This document shows positions 40,494 to 49,269 of a stretch of DNA of 64,000 bases, piece by piece. Each line of letters begins with the position of its first letter. The first letter of the stretch is position 1. The stretch is from positions 1-64,000 of the forward strand of contig NZ_JBDOQU010000012.1 in assembly GCF_039839375.1 (NCBI RefSeq). The letters run 5' to 3'. This DNA is from JBDOQU01 sp039839375. GTDB lineage: Bacteria > Pseudomonadota > Alphaproteobacteria > DSM-16000 > Inquilinaceae. The notes beneath the pieces are model-generated. The model searched no databases. It worked only from the letters and a program-made list of their open reading frames with translations, and was not told where the DNA came from. The position numbers and the translations under genes are program-made.

Positions 40494-40518
40494 GGAACCG
40501 GCGCCGAACCCTGGTGTC
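40494..40518 (+). promoter_or_regulatory. Candidate ECF-type promoter of the DUF4168 gene
   Basis: GGAACC (40494-40499), 16 bases, then GTC (40516-40518), lying 55 bases before the DUF4168 start codon. It shares GGAACCGG with the divergent box at 40459. Confidence 0.45.
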
Positions 40519-40573
40519 GGTTAGGTCAGCGGCGGGCGTTCGCCCGTCCTCATCACAGATGGAGTTGACGCCA

Positions 40574-40984
40574 ATGACACGGCTTTACCGTACCCCGCTG
40601 ACCGCGGCCGCCGTGGCCCTGACCCTTTCCTTCGGGGCGGCTCCCGCCCTTGCCCAGGAAGCGACGCCGCCCCAGACAACGCCTCCGACCACGACCGCGC
40701 CGGCGGCGAACTTCGACGAAGCAACCCTTCAATCCTATGTCGATGCTTCGGTGAAGCTTCAGGATATCGGACAGGAATGGGAAGGCCGCATGGCCGAAGC
40801 CGGCACGCCCGAGGAGATGACCGATCTCCAGGCACAGGCCGAGGCGGAGATGGTTTCCGCCGTGGAGGCCGAGGGGCTGTCGGCGGAGCAGTATAACGAG
40901 ATCACCCGCGCCGCCCAGGAAGATCCCGATCTCTACCAGCAACTGACGCAGATGATCACGGAGGCCGACCAGCAGGGCGGCTGA
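40574..40984 (+). CDS. DUF4168 domain exported protein
   Basis: The 136-residue precursor has a signal peptide (TAAAVALTLSFGAAPALAQ) followed by a Thr/Pro-rich linker (PPQTTPPTTTAPAA). It ends in a helical DUF4168 domain: FDEATLQSYVDASVKLQDIG, then EMVSAVEAEGLSAEQYNEITRAAQEDPDLYQ. Related proteins are periplasmic and of unknown function. GGAG lies 9 bases before the ATG, and a strong terminator follows 25 bases after the stop. Its position opposite an ECF sigma factor, with a matching promoter-like box, suggests it belongs to that stress response. Confidence 0.82.
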   Translation: MTRLYRTPLTAAAVALTLSFGAAPALAQEATPPQTTPPTTTAPAANFDEATLQSYVDASVKLQDIGQEWEGRMAEAGTPEEMTDLQAQAEAEMVSAVEAEGLSAEQYNEITRAAQEDPDLYQQLTQMITEADQQGG

Positions 40985-41009
40985 CCCCCTTGATCCAGAA
41001 TTTCCTCCG

Positions 41010-41035
41010 GGGGTTCGCTTCGGCGGACCCCTTTT
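41010..41035 (+). terminator. Rho-independent terminator after the DUF4168 gene
   Basis: Stem GGGGTTCGC/GCGGACCCC (one T-G pair) closed by a stable TTCG tetraloop, then TTTT (41032-41035). Confidence 0.9.
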
Positions 41036-41134
41036 CTGTGCCGGCCGTGGTTCGCCTTCCGGTTTGATTGCGTGCGGGGGCGGGGTTCGGGTAGGCATCT
41101 GCCTATTGTCGCCTCACCCGTTCGAAGGAAACCC

Positions 41135-42031
41135 ATGGTCCATACTGAAGGCCCGCCGGCCTGGCGCGTTTCGGCGCTGGTCCCGTTCCGGGCGCTGGCG
41201 GCGTTCGAGGACGCTTTCGCCGAGGATTTCACCACCGTCTCGACCTTCGAGGTCGAAGAGGACAAGATCTGGGTGGTCGAGGGGTTTTCGGCGAAAAAGC
41301 AGGATACGCGGCCGCTGGCGCTCCGCCTCGCGCTGCTGGCCTCGGCCATGGGCGTTCCCGAACCCGTTCTGGAACAGGAGCGCCTGCCCGAAACGGATTG
41401 GCTGGCGGCCAGCTATCGTTCCTTCCCGCCGATCCGGATCGGCCGCTTCTTCATCCACGGGTCCCATGTCGAAGGCGGCGTTCCCGCCTCGGCGATCGGG
41501 CTGCGCATCGACGCCGCCACGGCCTTCGGTTCGGGGGAGCATCCGACGACCGAAGGGTGCCTGCTGGCGATTGAGAGACTGGGGAAGAAGATCGCCGTCG
41601 CCCGCGCGCTGGATATGGGCTGCGGCACCGGCATCCTGGCCTTCGCCGCCGCGCGGATCTGGGGGGCGTCGGTGCTGGCGGCCGATGTCGATCCCGAATC
41701 GGTCCGGGTCGCCCGGATCAACGCGCGGGCCAACCGGGTGGCGGACCGGGTGCGCGCGATCGTCAGCGACGGCTATGCCGGCCGCGAGGCGCCGGAGGCG
41801 GGGCCTTACGACCTGATCCTGGCCAACATCCTGGCGCGGCCGCTGACCAAGATGGCGCCCGACCTGGCCGCCAATTTGAAGCCCGGCGGCTTCGCGATCC
41901 TGTCAGGCCTCCTGTCCTGGCAGGAAACGCAGGTCAGGAACGCCCACCGCGCCTGCGGCCTGACGCTGGCTGACCGCATCACCATCAAGGGATGGACGAC
42001 GCTGGTCCTGCGCAAGCGCCAGGCCCGATAG
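41135..42031 (+). CDS. prmA: Ribosomal protein L11 methyltransferase
   Basis: The 298-residue enzyme methylates ribosomal protein L11 using SAM. It has the short N-terminal substrate-recognition domain (WRVSALVPFRALAAFEDAF) and the PrmA catalytic domain: IDAATAFGSGEHPTTEGCL, motif I ALDMGCGTGILAFAAARIWG, VDPESVRVARINARAN and the catalytic-loop segment LILANILARPLTKM. Length matches PrmA (about 290). The ATG at 41135 has GAAGGAA upstream. An earlier start at 41072 would lie too close to the terminator of the preceding gene. Confidence 0.94.
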   Translation: MVHTEGPPAWRVSALVPFRALAAFEDAFAEDFTTVSTFEVEEDKIWVVEGFSAKKQDTRPLALRLALLASAMGVPEPVLEQERLPETDWLAASYRSFPPIRIGRFFIHGSHVEGGVPASAIGLRIDAATAFGSGEHPTTEGCLLAIERLGKKIAVARALDMGCGTGILAFAAARIWGASVLAADVDPESVRVARINARANRVADRVRAIVSDGYAGREAPEAGPYDLILANILARPLTKMAPDLAANLKPGGFAILSGLLSWQETQVRNAHRACGLTLADRITIKGWTTLVLRKRQAR

Positions 42032-42042
42032 CGGGGGAAGCC

Positions 42043-42336
42043 TTACGCGACCTCGGCCGCGGGGGCCGCGCCGGCCTGGTTGGCGTTGGCGGCGGGATGG
42101 ATCGAGCTGTCGGGGTTCAGCGCGCGGATGCTCTGCGGCCCCTGAAGGACCACGGTTTCCACCAGCGCGCGGGTCAGCCCGATATCCTCAAGCTGCCGGT
42201 CGGACAGGTTCATCAGCTCGCGGTAGGCGATCCGGCGGTTGCGGTTCCGGACGCCGAAACCGAACGAGCGCCGGAACGCGTCGAACGCCGAATTGAGGAA
42301 GCCGCTGCGGGCGGGGAGGGCGGTCTGGAAAGTCAT
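42043..42336 (-). CDS. DUF1127 domain small protein
   Basis: The 97-residue product has the arginine-rich DUF1127 motif RNRNRRIAYRELMNLSDRQLEDIGLTR (residues about 32-58), flanked by an N-terminal helix and a C-terminal Ala/Asn/Pro-rich tail. Small DUF1127 proteins of alphaproteobacteria have been tied to RNA turnover and phosphate or carbon metabolism. This one is longer than the minimal 45-50-residue type. The ATG at 42336 is preceded closely by AGGACG. It sits convergently to prmA, with 11 bases between the stops. Confidence 0.82.
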   Translation of the reverse strand: MTFQTALPARSGFLNSAFDAFRRSFGFGVRNRNRRIAYRELMNLSDRQLEDIGLTRALVETVVLQGPQSIRALNPDSSIHPAANANQAGAAPAAEVA

Positions 42337-42537
42337 CGTCCTGAAGCCTTGGAAATCACTGCTGCTGCGGCGCACAATGCACCGCCGCATCCTTATGGTG
42401 GGTTAAGCTTCGGCCTTCCGATTCAGCTATTTTTGCAGCGCAGCAATTCGAGCGCCGCATGACGCATGGTATGGCGGCCGGCCGGCTGCCATCTTGCGCG
42501 CCCGGCAGCCCCTCTCTAGCCTGCCGCGAACGCGCAG

Positions 42538-44571
42538 ATGGAGACGCTTTCCCTCATGACCCCCGACCAGACCGCCTTCGCCGACGATAGCCTGCTCGCC
42601 CCGCTGATGGAGGAGACCGGGTTCCGGGGAACCCTCGACGCCTTCCGTTCCCTTCTGGAAGGGGTCGCGGCCGCGCCGGAGGCGGCGGACCCCGATGCCT
42701 GGACCGTGCTGGTCGCGCCCGATGCATCCGACGATCTGAAACGGCGGCTGAACGACGCCCTGCGCCGTCTCTCCGCCAAGCCTTCTCTGACCGCGCCCGG
42801 CGACAGGCTGCGGCTCTTGCGGGAAGAACTGGTGCGCCGCGATCTGGACGGCTTCGTCATTCCGCGCGCCGACCAGTTCCAGGGCGAATACATGCCGGCC
42901 CGGACGGAACGGCTGGCCTGGCTGACCGGCTTCACCGGATCGGCCGGCCTCGCCATCGTGCTGCGGGACAGGGCCGCCATGTTCGTCGACGGGCGCTACA
43001 CCCTGCAGGTGCGCGACCAGGTCGACGGCGAGGCGTTCGAGTTCAGGCATCTGACGGAGGATCCGCACGCCGAATGGGCGGCCGAGGCGCTGACCGCAGG
43101 CAGCCGGCTGGGCTTCGACCCCTGGCTGCACACCGCCCCCTGGGCCGATGGGATGCGCAAGGCGCTGGAGCGCAAGGGCGCGGCGCTGGTGTCGGTCGAG
43201 GACAATCCCGTCGACGCAGTCTGGACCGATCAGCCGCCGATGCCGCTGGCGCCGGTGCTGCCTCATCCGATCGAGTATGCCGGCCGGTCGGCGGAAGAGA
43301 AGCGGACGGCACTGGCTGCCGGGCTGGAGAAGGACGGTATCGACGCCGCCGTGCTGACCTCCCCGGAATCCGTGGCCTGGCTGCTCAATATCCGAGGCGG
43401 CGACGTGCCGCGCACGCCGCTGCCGCTATCCTTCGCGATCCTCAAGGCTTCCGGCGATGTCGATCTGTTCATCGATCGCAGGAAGCTGGCGCCGGGTCTG
43501 GAAGGGCATCTGGGCAACCGGGTCGTCATCCTGCCCATGGATTCGTTCGGCGAGGCGCTGGATGGCCTCGCGTCCGGCCGGCCGGTTTCCGTCGATCCCG
43601 GGACGGCGTCGGCCTGGACGCTGGACCGGCTGAAGAAGGCGGGAGCGGATATCCGCAGGCGGCCGGACCCCTGCGCCCTGCCTCGCGCCCGGAAGAACCC
43701 GGTGGAACTGGCGGGCGCGCGCAATGCGCATGAACGGGACGCCGTCGCAATCGCACGATTCATGGCCTGGATCGACCGCGAAGCGCCGGGCGGCGCGATC
43801 GACGAATTGACGGCCGCCGAACGGCTGCGCGCCTTCCGGGCGGAGGATGCGCTCTATCGCGATCTCAGCTTCGACACCATCTCCGGCGCGGGGCCCAACG
43901 GGGCCATCGTGCATTACCGCTCGACCCCCGAAACCAACCGGCGGCTGGAGCCGGGGACGCTCTATCTGGTCGACAGCGGCGCGCAATATCTCGACGGCAC
44001 CACCGACATCACCCGGACGATCGCTGTCGGGGAACCCGAAGCGGCCATGCGCCGCCACTTCACCCTGGTGCTGAAGGGCCATATTGCTCTGGCCGTCGCA
44101 CGGTTCCCCAAGGGTACCAGCGGCAGTCAGCTCGACGTGCTGGCCCGCCGCTTCCTGTGGGAGGAGGGGCTGGATTACGACCATGGCACCGGCCATGGCG
44201 TCGGCAGCTATATGGGCGTCCATGAGGGGCCGGCCCGGATATCCAAGCTGCCCAATACCGTGGCGCTGGAGCCGGGGATGATCCTTTCCGACGAGCCCGG
44301 CTACTACAAGACCGGGGCCTATGGCATCCGGATCGAGAACCTTCTCGCCGTCCAGACGGACGAAGTTGCGGGCGAGGGCGGCAAGCCGTTCCATTCCTTC
44401 GAGATTCTGACCCTGGCGCCGATCGACCGGCGGCTGATCGACGCCTCGCTCCTGTTCCAGGCGGAGCGGGAGTGGGTCGACGCCTACCACGCCCGGGTCC
44501 GGGAAATCGTGTCGCCCGGGCTGGACGATGCCGATCGCGCCTGGCTGGATGCTGCGACGGCGGCGCTGTGA
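42538..44571 (+). CDS. pepP: Aminopeptidase P family (Xaa-Pro) metallopeptidase
   Basis: The 677-residue enzyme removes an N-terminal residue before proline. It has two creatinase-like N-domains (about 82-215: LRLLREELVRRDLDGFVIPR, RLAWLTGFTGSAGLAIVL; and about 240-375) and the pita-bread catalytic domain. Metal ligands: two Asp in LVDSGAQYLDGTTDITRT, His in DHGTGHGVGSYMGVHEGP, and Glu residues in LSDEPGYYK and RIENLLAV. About 80 residues at the N-terminus (MEETGFRGTLDAFRSLLEGV region) precede the usual start of this family. The start is 42538 or 42556. Its stop overlaps the GTG of ldcA (GTGA). Confidence 0.93.
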   Translation: METLSLMTPDQTAFADDSLLAPLMEETGFRGTLDAFRSLLEGVAAAPEAADPDAWTVLVAPDASDDLKRRLNDALRRLSAKPSLTAPGDRLRLLREELVRRDLDGFVIPRADQFQGEYMPARTERLAWLTGFTGSAGLAIVLRDRAAMFVDGRYTLQVRDQVDGEAFEFRHLTEDPHAEWAAEALTAGSRLGFDPWLHTAPWADGMRKALERKGAALVSVEDNPVDAVWTDQPPMPLAPVLPHPIEYAGRSAEEKRTALAAGLEKDGIDAAVLTSPESVAWLLNIRGGDVPRTPLPLSFAILKASGDVDLFIDRRKLAPGLEGHLGNRVVILPMDSFGEALDGLASGRPVSVDPGTASAWTLDRLKKAGADIRRRPDPCALPRARKNPVELAGARNAHERDAVAIARFMAWIDREAPGGAIDELTAAERLRAFRAEDALYRDLSFDTISGAGPNGAIVHYRSTPETNRRLEPGTLYLVDSGAQYLDGTTDITRTIAVGEPEAAMRRHFTLVLKGHIALAVARFPKGTSGSQLDVLARRFLWEEGLDYDHGTGHGVGSYMGVHEGPARISKLPNTVALEPGMILSDEPGYYKTGAYGIRIENLLAVQTDEVAGEGGKPFHSFEILTLAPIDRRLIDASLLFQAEREWVDAYHARVREIVSPGLDDADRAWLDAATAAL

Positions 44572-45473
44572 GGCTTCTGTGCTCCGGCGACACGATCGGA
44601 CTGATCGCGCCGGCGGACTGGACGCCCGATGATCTGCTGGAGGCCGGGGAGGCAAGGCTCCAGGCGCTGGGCTACCGGACCAGGCGCCATGCGGGGCTGA
44701 CGGGGCGCAAGGGACGGCTCGCCGGGCCGGACGAGATGCGCCGCCGCGCGGTCGAGGAGGGATTTGCCGATCCCGAGATGGCGGCGCTGCTGTGCGTCGC
44801 CGGCGGCTATGGCAGCGGACGGCTGCTGGGATCGCTGGATTACGGGCTGATCGGCCGCAATCCGAAGCCGCTGGTCGGCTACAGCGACATTACCGCGCTG
44901 CTTATCGCGATCCACGCGGAGACCGGGATGGAGACGTTCCATGGTCCGGTGCTGAAGGAGATCGCGAAGGGCGAGGTTCCCGTAGGGGAGCGGGCCCTGC
45001 TTGCGCTGCTGGAGGGCCGCTTCCCGGCGGCGGAGATCGCAAGCCTCAACCGTGCTGCCCGGCCCATCGTGGCGGGGGAGGCGACCGGCCGGCTCATCGG
45101 CGGGAACCTGACGCTCCTGCATTCCCTCGTCGGGACGCCCTGGATGCCGAAAGACCTTACCGGCCGCATCCTCTTCGTGGAGGATTGGCGGGAGCCGCTC
45201 TACCATCTGGACCGGATGCTGTTCCATCTGCGCCAGACCGGCCTGTTCGAGGGGCTGGCCGGCCTCATCGTCGGCCGGATCGCGGAGATCGACGAGCGGC
45301 CGGCGGGGCTGGGCGGCGATATCGACCATCTGCTGGCCGAACATTTCGCCGACGCCCCCTATCCGGTGGCGACCAACGCCGCGATCGGCCACGCCCAGGA
45401 CAAGGCGACCCTGCCGATCGGCCGACGCGTCACCATGCGGATAGGCGATGAGGGGCTGACGTTGGCCGACTAG
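44568..45473 (+). CDS. ldcA: LD-carboxypeptidase (muramoyltetrapeptide carboxypeptidase, S66)
   Basis: The 301-residue cytoplasmic serine peptidase trims the terminal D-Ala from recycled murein tetrapeptides. It shows GDTIGLIAPAD at the N-terminus, the nucleophile elbow AGGYGSGRLL, SDITALLIAIHAETGMETFHGP, IGGNLTLLHSLVGTPW, the catalytic Glu in ILFVEDW, and the catalytic His in GHAQDKATLPIG. Length matches the family. The GTG at 44568 overlaps the pepP stop, so the two peptidase genes are coupled. It converges with ligA, overlapping by four bases at the stop codons (45470-45473). Confidence 0.92.
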   Translation: MRLLCSGDTIGLIAPADWTPDDLLEAGEARLQALGYRTRRHAGLTGRKGRLAGPDEMRRRAVEEGFADPEMAALLCVAGGYGSGRLLGSLDYGLIGRNPKPLVGYSDITALLIAIHAETGMETFHGPVLKEIAKGEVPVGERALLALLEGRFPAAEIASLNRAARPIVAGEATGRLIGGNLTLLHSLVGTPWMPKDLTGRILFVEDWREPLYHLDRMLFHLRQTGLFEGLAGLIVGRIAEIDERPAGLGGDIDHLLAEHFADAPYPVATNAAIGHAQDKATLPIGRRVTMRIGDEGLTLAD

Positions 45474-47569
45474 CCGCCGATCAGCTCAAGCCACTCCTGC
45501 TCGGTCAGCGTCGTCACGCCCAACTCTTGGGCCTTCGCGGCCTTCGACCCGGCGTCGGCGCCGATCACCACATAATCGGTCTTCTTGGAGACGGAGCCCG
45601 CGACCTTCGCGCCCAGATTCTCCGCCTTGGCCTTGGCTTCGGGCCGGCTCATCGTCTCCAGCGATCCGGTGAAGACCACGGTCTTGCCCGCGACCGGGCT
45701 TTCGACCTTGCCGGAGGATTTGAACGGCTCCACCTCCAGCCCGGTCTCCAGCAGATCGTCGATGACCTGCTGGTTGTGCTCTTCGCCGAAGAAGGCGACC
45801 AGGTCGTCGGCGACCGACGGGCCGACCTGGTCGATGTTCGTCAGGTCGCGGTAGGCGTCGCCCTCCCGGTCGCCGGCCGCCTCCATGGCCTCGGCCAGCG
45901 TGTCCAGCGCGCCGTAATGCCGGGCCAGCAACCGGGCCGTCGCCTGGCCTACCTGGCGGATGCCCAGCGCATAGACGAAGCGGTCGAGCGGGATGCGCCG
46001 CCTGTCGTGGATCGCCTTGAACAGGTTTGCGACGGAGGTCTTGCCCCAGCCGGGCTTGTTCGCCAGCTTGTCCAGCCGGCGATCCTCCCGCGCCTCAAGG
46101 GTGAAGATGTCGGCCGGCCGCATGACCCGGCCATCCTCATGGAACGCCCGGATCTGCTTGTCGCCCAGCCCTTCGATGTCGAAGGCGTCGCGGCTGACGA
46201 AGTGGCGTAGCCGTTCGACCGCCTGGGCGGGGCAGACCAGCCCGCCGGTGCAGCGGCGGATGACCTCGCCCTCCGGCCGCACGGCGTCGCTCCCGCATTC
46301 TGGGCATTTGTCGGGGAAGGCGAAGGGTTCCGCGCCTTCCGGCCGCCGCTCCAGCACCACGGAGACGATCTGCGGGATGACGTCGCCGGCGCGCTGGACG
46401 ATGACGGTGTCGCCGGGGCGAACGTCCTTGCGCGCGATCTCATCCTCATTGTGCAGGGTCGCCCGGCTGACCACGACGCCGCCCACGGTGATCGGCTCCA
46501 GATTGGCGACAGGGGTCAGGGCGCCGGTGCGGCCGACCTGGATGGTGATCTCGTTCAGGACGGTCTGCGCCTGTTCGGCGGGGAATTTGTGCGCCGTGGC
46601 CCAGCGCGGCGCGCGGCTGACGAAGCCCAGCCGTTCCTGAAGGTCCATCCTGTCGACCTTGTAGACCACGCCGTCGATGTCGAAGGGCAGTTCCGCCCGG
46701 CCGTCGCCGATCTCGTGGTAATGCTCCAGCATCTCCTCAATGCCGTGGCAGAGGCGGCTGGGTTCGTTCAATCTGAAGCCCCAGGCCTTCAGCCGCTTGC
46801 GGATTTCCCACTGGCTGTCGCCCAGCGGTTCGGAGACCTCTCCCCAGCTATATCCGAAGAAGCCGAGAGGCCGCGCCGCCGTGATCCTGGGGTCGAGCTG
46901 CCGCATCGATCCGGCGGCCGCGTTGCGCGGGTTGGCGAAGACCGGCTTTCCCGCCTCGGCCTGCCGTTCGTTCAGCGCCACGAACTCCCGCCGGTCCATA
47001 TAGACCTCCCCCCTGATCTCCACGATCGACGGCGCGTCGGGCGGCAGTGTGTCGGGGATGTCGGTTATGGTCCGGGCGTTGGCGGTCACGTCCTCGCCTT
47101 CCGCGCCGTCGCCTCGGGTCGCGGCGTGGACCAGCTTCCGATCCTCATAGCGCAGATTGGCGGACAGCCCGTCGATCTTGGGCTCCGCGACGATCGCCAG
47201 GTCGGCGTCGGAACCGAGATTGAGGAACCGCCGGACCCGCGCCTCGAACTCCCGCACATCGTCATCGTCGAAGGCGTTGGAGAGCGACAGCATCGGGACC
47301 GCGTGGCGGACCTTGCGGAACCCCGCCGCCGGCGCCGCGCCGACGGTTCGGGAAGGGCTGTCCTCGCGCCGCAGTTCCGGGAAGCGCGCCTCTATCGCGT
47401 CGTTCCGGCGGCGCAGCGCGTCATAATCGGCGTCGGAGATCTCCGGCGCGTCCTTCTGGTGGTAGGCCTTGTCGTGATGCGCGATCTCTCCGGCCAGGGC
47501 TGCCAGATCCTCGGCCGCCTCCTCCTGCGTCAGGTCCTCGACCGGCCGGCGGCGCAATTCCTCGCCCAT
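45470..47569 (-). CDS. ligA: NAD-dependent DNA ligase
   Basis: The 699-residue enzyme seals nicks in DNA during replication and repair. Domain Ia with HDKAYHQKDAPEISDADYD binds NAD. The adenylated lysine is Lys131 in EPKIDGLS. After the OB fold come four zinc-finger cysteines (CPECG, CTGG and CPAQAV), a helix-hairpin-helix region (from FDIEGLGDKQIRAF through NIDQVGPSVADDLVAFF) and a C-terminal BRCT domain (PVAGKTVVFTGSLETMSRPEAKAKAENLGAKV). All domains are intact. It is downstream of recN on the minus strand and convergent with ldcA. Confidence 0.97.
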   Translation of the reverse strand: MGEELRRRPVEDLTQEEAAEDLAALAGEIAHHDKAYHQKDAPEISDADYDALRRRNDAIEARFPELRREDSPSRTVGAAPAAGFRKVRHAVPMLSLSNAFDDDDVREFEARVRRFLNLGSDADLAIVAEPKIDGLSANLRYEDRKLVHAATRGDGAEGEDVTANARTITDIPDTLPPDAPSIVEIRGEVYMDRREFVALNERQAEAGKPVFANPRNAAAGSMRQLDPRITAARPLGFFGYSWGEVSEPLGDSQWEIRKRLKAWGFRLNEPSRLCHGIEEMLEHYHEIGDGRAELPFDIDGVVYKVDRMDLQERLGFVSRAPRWATAHKFPAEQAQTVLNEITIQVGRTGALTPVANLEPITVGGVVVSRATLHNEDEIARKDVRPGDTVIVQRAGDVIPQIVSVVLERRPEGAEPFAFPDKCPECGSDAVRPEGEVIRRCTGGLVCPAQAVERLRHFVSRDAFDIEGLGDKQIRAFHEDGRVMRPADIFTLEAREDRRLDKLANKPGWGKTSVANLFKAIHDRRRIPLDRFVYALGIRQVGQATARLLARHYGALDTLAEAMEAAGDREGDAYRDLTNIDQVGPSVADDLVAFFGEEHNQQVIDDLLETGLEVEPFKSSGKVESPVAGKTVVFTGSLETMSRPEAKAKAENLGAKVAGSVSKKTDYVVIGADAGSKAAKAQELGVTTLTEQEWLELIGG

Positions 47570-47593
47570 CCTCTTCTGCCCTTTTCCTGTCTG

Positions 47594-49264
47594 TCAGGCG
47601 CGCCCGGCCATCAGGCTGTCGGCGGCGGCGCGAGCCTGGTTGGTGATGGTGGCGCCGGACAGCATGCGGGCAATCTCCTCCCGCCTTTCCGTCGCGTCCA
47701 GGGTCGAAACGGTGGTCGCCACATGGTCGCCCGCCGCCGCCTTGGCGACCCGCAGATGCGCCTCCGCCCGCGCCGCGACCTGCGGGCTGTGGGTGACGAC
47801 CAGCACCTGATGATGCTCGCTCAACCGGCCCAGCCGTTCGCCCACCGCGTCGGCGACCGCCCCGCCGATGCCGGTGTCGACCTCGTCGAACACCAGCGTC
47901 GCGACGCTGCCCGACCTGGCCAGCACGACCTTCAGCGCCAGCATGAAGCGCGCCAGCTCGCCGCCCGACGCGATGCGGTTGAGCGGGCCCGGCGGCGCGC
48001 CGGGGTTGGTGGAGACCTGGAAGGCGATTCGATCGGTCCCCGCCGGCCCCCAATCGCTTTCCTCCAGCGGCTCGACCAGAGTCGCGAAGCGCGCCTTCTC
48101 CAGCTTCAGGGGCGCAAGCTCCCCGCCCACCGCCTTGTCCAGACGGGCGGCGGCGGCCTTGCGCGCGTCGGACAGGGCGGCGGCGGCCGCGCGATAGCGT
48201 TCCTTCGCCTGCCGCGCCGCTGTCGCCAGCGCGCCCATCGCGCCGCCCTGATCGTCGATGAGGTCCAGGCGACGCCGGAAATCGGCCCGCAGGTCCGGCA
48301 GGGCGTCGACCTCGACATTATGCTTGCGGGCGACGGCGCGCATCGCGAACAGCCGCTCCTCCAGCGTCTCCAGATCGTCCACATCCAGCTCCATGTCGGC
48401 GCTCAGGCTCTGGATGTCGGCGACGGCGTCGACCGCCTCGGTCAGCGCCCGGTCCAGCGTCTCCAGGATCGGGTCCAGCCGTCCGCCGGCCTTGTCAGCG
48501 ACCCGCTGGAGGTGGCGTTGCGCCGCGCCCAGCAGCCGTTCGGCGCTGCGGTCGCCGAGGCTGAGGTCGGCCAGCGCGGCGTTGATCGCCTCCGCCAGCT
48601 TCTCCCGGTGCATCAGCATCGACCGGCGCTCGGCCAGCCGGTCCTCCTCGCCCGCCTCGGGGCCAAGCTGGTCCAACTCCTCCAACGCATGGCGAAGGTA
48701 ATCCTCCTCCGCCCTGATGCGGGCGAGGTCGGACTCGGCCTCGGCGCGCGCCTGTTCGGCCCCCCGCCACTCGGACCAGAGGCCGGACACCTGGTTCAGC
48801 GCGCCTGCCGACTGGGCGAATTCATCCAGCACGTCGCGGTGGGTCTGGGGGTTCAGAAGGCCATGGGTGTCGAACTGGCCATGGACCTCGACCAGCGTCT
48901 CGCCGATCTGGCGCAGCAGTCCGACGCTGACCGGCTGATCATTGGCGAAGGCGCGGCTGCGGCCGTCGGCGGAGACGCTGCGGCGCAGCACCAGCGGGCT
49001 TTCGGCCTCCAGCTCCTGCTCGCGCAGCAGGGCGATGGCGGGGTGGCTCGGGGCAAGGTCGAATTCGGCCGTCACCGACGCCGAATCGGCGCCGTGCCTG
49101 ACAAGGGAACTATCGCCGCGTCCGCCAAGCGCGAGGCCCAGCGCGTCCAGCAGGATGGACTTGCCGGCGCCAGTCTCGCCGGTCAGGGCCGAAAGCCCCG
49201 GCCCCAGAGACAGCGACAACTGCTCGATCAGAACGATGTTCCGGATCGACAGGCCAACCAGCAT
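47594..49264 (-). CDS. recN: DNA repair protein RecN
   Basis: The 556-residue SMC-like ATPase acts in double-strand break repair. Walker A is TGETGAGKSILLDALGLALGGR (residues about 29-50), the middle part is a long antiparallel coiled coil, and the C-terminus has the signature SGGELARFMLALKVV followed by Walker B LVFDEVDTGIGG. Length matches RecN. It lies between bamD (six-base gap upstream) and ligA (24-base gap), a common order in alphaproteobacteria. Confidence 0.96.
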   Translation of the reverse strand: MLVGLSIRNIVLIEQLSLSLGPGLSALTGETGAGKSILLDALGLALGGRGDSSLVRHGADSASVTAEFDLAPSHPAIALLREQELEAESPLVLRRSVSADGRSRAFANDQPVSVGLLRQIGETLVEVHGQFDTHGLLNPQTHRDVLDEFAQSAGALNQVSGLWSEWRGAEQARAEAESDLARIRAEEDYLRHALEELDQLGPEAGEEDRLAERRSMLMHREKLAEAINAALADLSLGDRSAERLLGAAQRHLQRVADKAGGRLDPILETLDRALTEAVDAVADIQSLSADMELDVDDLETLEERLFAMRAVARKHNVEVDALPDLRADFRRRLDLIDDQGGAMGALATAARQAKERYRAAAAALSDARKAAAARLDKAVGGELAPLKLEKARFATLVEPLEESDWGPAGTDRIAFQVSTNPGAPPGPLNRIASGGELARFMLALKVVLARSGSVATLVFDEVDTGIGGAVADAVGERLGRLSEHHQVLVVTHSPQVAARAEAHLRVAKAAAGDHVATTVSTLDATERREEIARMLSGATITNQARAAADSLMAGRA

Positions 49265-49269
49265 GGCGA

